The translations under genes and the position numbers were made by a program. From Diplocarpon mali (Eukaryota; Ascomycota; Leotiomycetes; Helotiales; Drepanopezizaceae), in NCBI GenBank assembly GCA_024741835.1, contig JAENRP010000157.1:35719-99718 (forward strand): a DNA stretch of 64,000 bases, written 5' to 3'. Below are positions 63,092-64,000 of the stretch, one piece after another. The notes beneath the pieces are model-generated. The model was given only the letters and a program-made list of their open reading frames with translations. It was not told the origin of the DNA and did no database searches. Numbering within the stretch: position 1 is the first letter of the stretch; every line of letters starts with the position of its first letter.

Positions 63092-63534
63092 AAAGATAAT
63101 ACAACCTTATTTATCTACTCTTATTCTTTAAAATGTAAAGTTGCCTTAATAATAGAAGCTATTAAGATAGCTTTAAGCTTAGAGATAGATCAGCCTTCTT
63201 AGAAAGTAGACTTTAGCACTATAAGACACTTTTCTAGTATATAGAACGATTTTATTAAAATTAGGAAGTGGAATAACCTAAAGTAAGTCAGAATAGCAAA
63301 CGGCGCACTCTTAGAAGCAATTGGCTATAGAGACTGTATCATTAACGATAAACTGACGCTATATAATATATAGTATATTCTATCATTTGGTAATACTCGA
63401 CTTATATCAGTCTTAAAGCTTAGCGACGATAATATTACTATAATCTTTAGTAAAGAAGAGGCAAAAGGGTATTAAGGCGACGATATAGTATTTACTATAC
63501 TATAGCTTAGTAGATTATTCACTTTATCTCGATC
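63092..63534 (+). pseudogene. Protease region of family II copia, RIP-damaged
   Basis: 147 codons in frame with the upstream gag pieces. The protease site is degraded (VDFSTIRHFSS for the usual DSGAT-x-H-x-S). Then comes RIANGALLEAIGYRDC and, further on, SFGNTRLISVLKLSDDNITI, typical of copia protease to integrase linkers. It ends where the small LTR element is inserted. Confidence 0.8.
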
Positions 63535-63616
63535 TGTCGTGCATAATACCGCTCGGCCAAAATGTGAATCCACACCTTAGGGCGCGTACTAGCATATTTA
63601 GCCTATTTTCTGCACA
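63535..63616 (-). repeat. 3' LTR of the TRIM-like element
   Basis: 82 bp, TGTCGTGCATAA...TTCTGCACA on +. The first 53 bp recur without change at 63948-64000. Confidence 0.85.
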
Positions 63617-63631
63617 ACACACCCCCTAGGT
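63617..63631 (-). other. Polypurine tract of the TRIM-like element
   Basis: ACCTAGGGGGTGTGT on minus, identical to the tract of family I copia at 24439-24453. Confidence 0.75.
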
Positions 63632-63936
63632 CGCCGGAAGAACAGTTTTTCCAGCGGCCTAAGTACTAGCCCAGTCTGTGGTAGCGTAGATGTGGCGCAC
63701 AGACCGCTAAGCCAGTAGAAAATAGGTGGTCGGAAGGGCCGGAATGCATTTTTCTTCGGCCATACGTCGGAGGTCGTTTTATTCAAATCTGTCGAAACTT
63801 CTGTCGATGCAGTCGAAACCGAGTATGATCATTGCCGAATTCTTTGAAAAGTGGTTTACCGGTAGAACTTCGAAGCGAGAAACGTCGGCTAAACCTCGCG
63901 CAAGAGGAATGCGAAAGAATTATCGCTGCGCTCACG

Positions 63937-63947
63937 GGGCTCATAAC
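63937..63947 (-). other. Primer-binding site of the TRIM-like element (initiator tRNA-Met anticodon arm)
   Basis: GGGCTCATAAC on + directly abuts the LTR. It equals nucleotides 29-39 of the fungal initiator tRNA-Met anticodon arm (anticodon CAT at 34-36), so the primer's 3' end is nucleotide 39. Confidence 0.75.
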
Positions 63948-64000
63948 TGTCGTGCATAATACCGCTCGGCCAAAATGTGAATCCACACCTTAGGGCGCGT
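63948..64000 (-). repeat. 5' LTR of the TRIM-like element (partial)
   Basis: 53 bp identical to the start of 63535-63616, cut by the window edge. Confidence 0.85.

Larger units (their letters stand above)
45880..63534 (+). mobile_element. Ty1/copia element (family II), split by two nested insertions
   Basis: The 5' LTR begins TGTTAGAAATATATAAGG at 45880 and runs to about 46070 (3' edge uncertain). A gag frame starts at the ATG at 46183. It runs to 46977, resumes at 54990-55061 and again at 63092-63534, where protease sequence (KWNN..VRIANGALLEAIGYRDC) is reached. The frame is continuous across both insertions with no indel; only nonsense changes (TAG/TAA) break it. The right end is cut by a small LTR element at 63535, and the rest lies beyond the window. 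Confidence 0.85.
63535..64000 (-). mobile_element. Very small LTR element (TRIM-like), right end outside the window
   Basis: An 82-bp LTR (63535-63616), 331 bp of internal sequence, and the start of a second identical LTR (63948-64000, 53 of 82 bp visible). Expected full length is about 495 bp. A polypurine tract abuts the left LTR and an 11-nt primer-binding site abuts the right LTR, so the element reads on minus. The internal part has no retrotransposon domain; the only frame from the primer-site ATG is about 53 codons. Base composition is balanced, unlike the RIP-damaged surroundings. Confidence 0.8.

Overview
This is nuclear DNA of a filamentous ascomycete (Pezizomycotina). The host genes carry many short introns of about 45-140 nt with GT-AG ends. 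One gene is a DASH-complex ASK1, one a fungal C-22 sterol desaturase (ERG5/CYP61), and one a small fungal PEX11C-type protein. The repeats carry the C-to-T/G-to-A (mostly CpA to TpA) damage typical of repeat-induced point mutation (RIP). A leotiomycete is my guess, but the sequence alone does not settle the class.

Layout. 1-12.6 kb is an ordinary gene-dense block: the 3' part of ubiquitin-L40 (+), a YIPF1/2-type Yip1 protein (+), a mitochondrial rhodanese (-), ASK1 (+), ERG5 (-), a type-B carboxylesterase (+) and PEX11C (-). I rebuilt the exons of each by keeping the reading frame across GT-AG introns. 12.6-24.3 kb is an AT-rich, gene-poor compartment. It holds two paralogous small secreted cysteine-rich proteins (13.5 and 19.3 kb) and degenerate copies of a hairpin-bearing repeat. 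24.27-31.47 kb is one Ty1/copia element on the minus strand with 169-bp LTRs. 31.5-40.8 kb contains a single clear gene, a SulP sulfate permease (34.4-36.7 kb, -). 40.8-45.9 kb is repeat relics. 45.88-64.0 kb is a nest of LTR elements: a RIP-damaged copia (+) whose gag zinc knuckle is split by an 8.0-kb copia-type element (+), with a second copy of that same family in the opposite orientation 77 bp further on, and then a very small LTR element (TRIM-like) at the window end.

Most interesting. The copia element at 24.27 kb carries on its opposite strand, between the end of pol and the LTR, what reads as a real spliced gene: four exons, three canonical introns, every phase consistent, a six-cysteine zinc-finger-like motif, and only four stops, all TAG as expected from RIP of CAG. 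The unrelated 8-kb family has a long antisense reading frame in the same place, kept in phase in both copies. Two of the elements also have primer-binding sites that match a tRNA anticodon arm ending exactly at tRNA nucleotide 39, as in Drosophila copia: initiator tRNA-Met in the small element, and apparently tRNA-Ile in the 7.2-kb element, with a G exactly where the inosine of tRNA-Ile sits.
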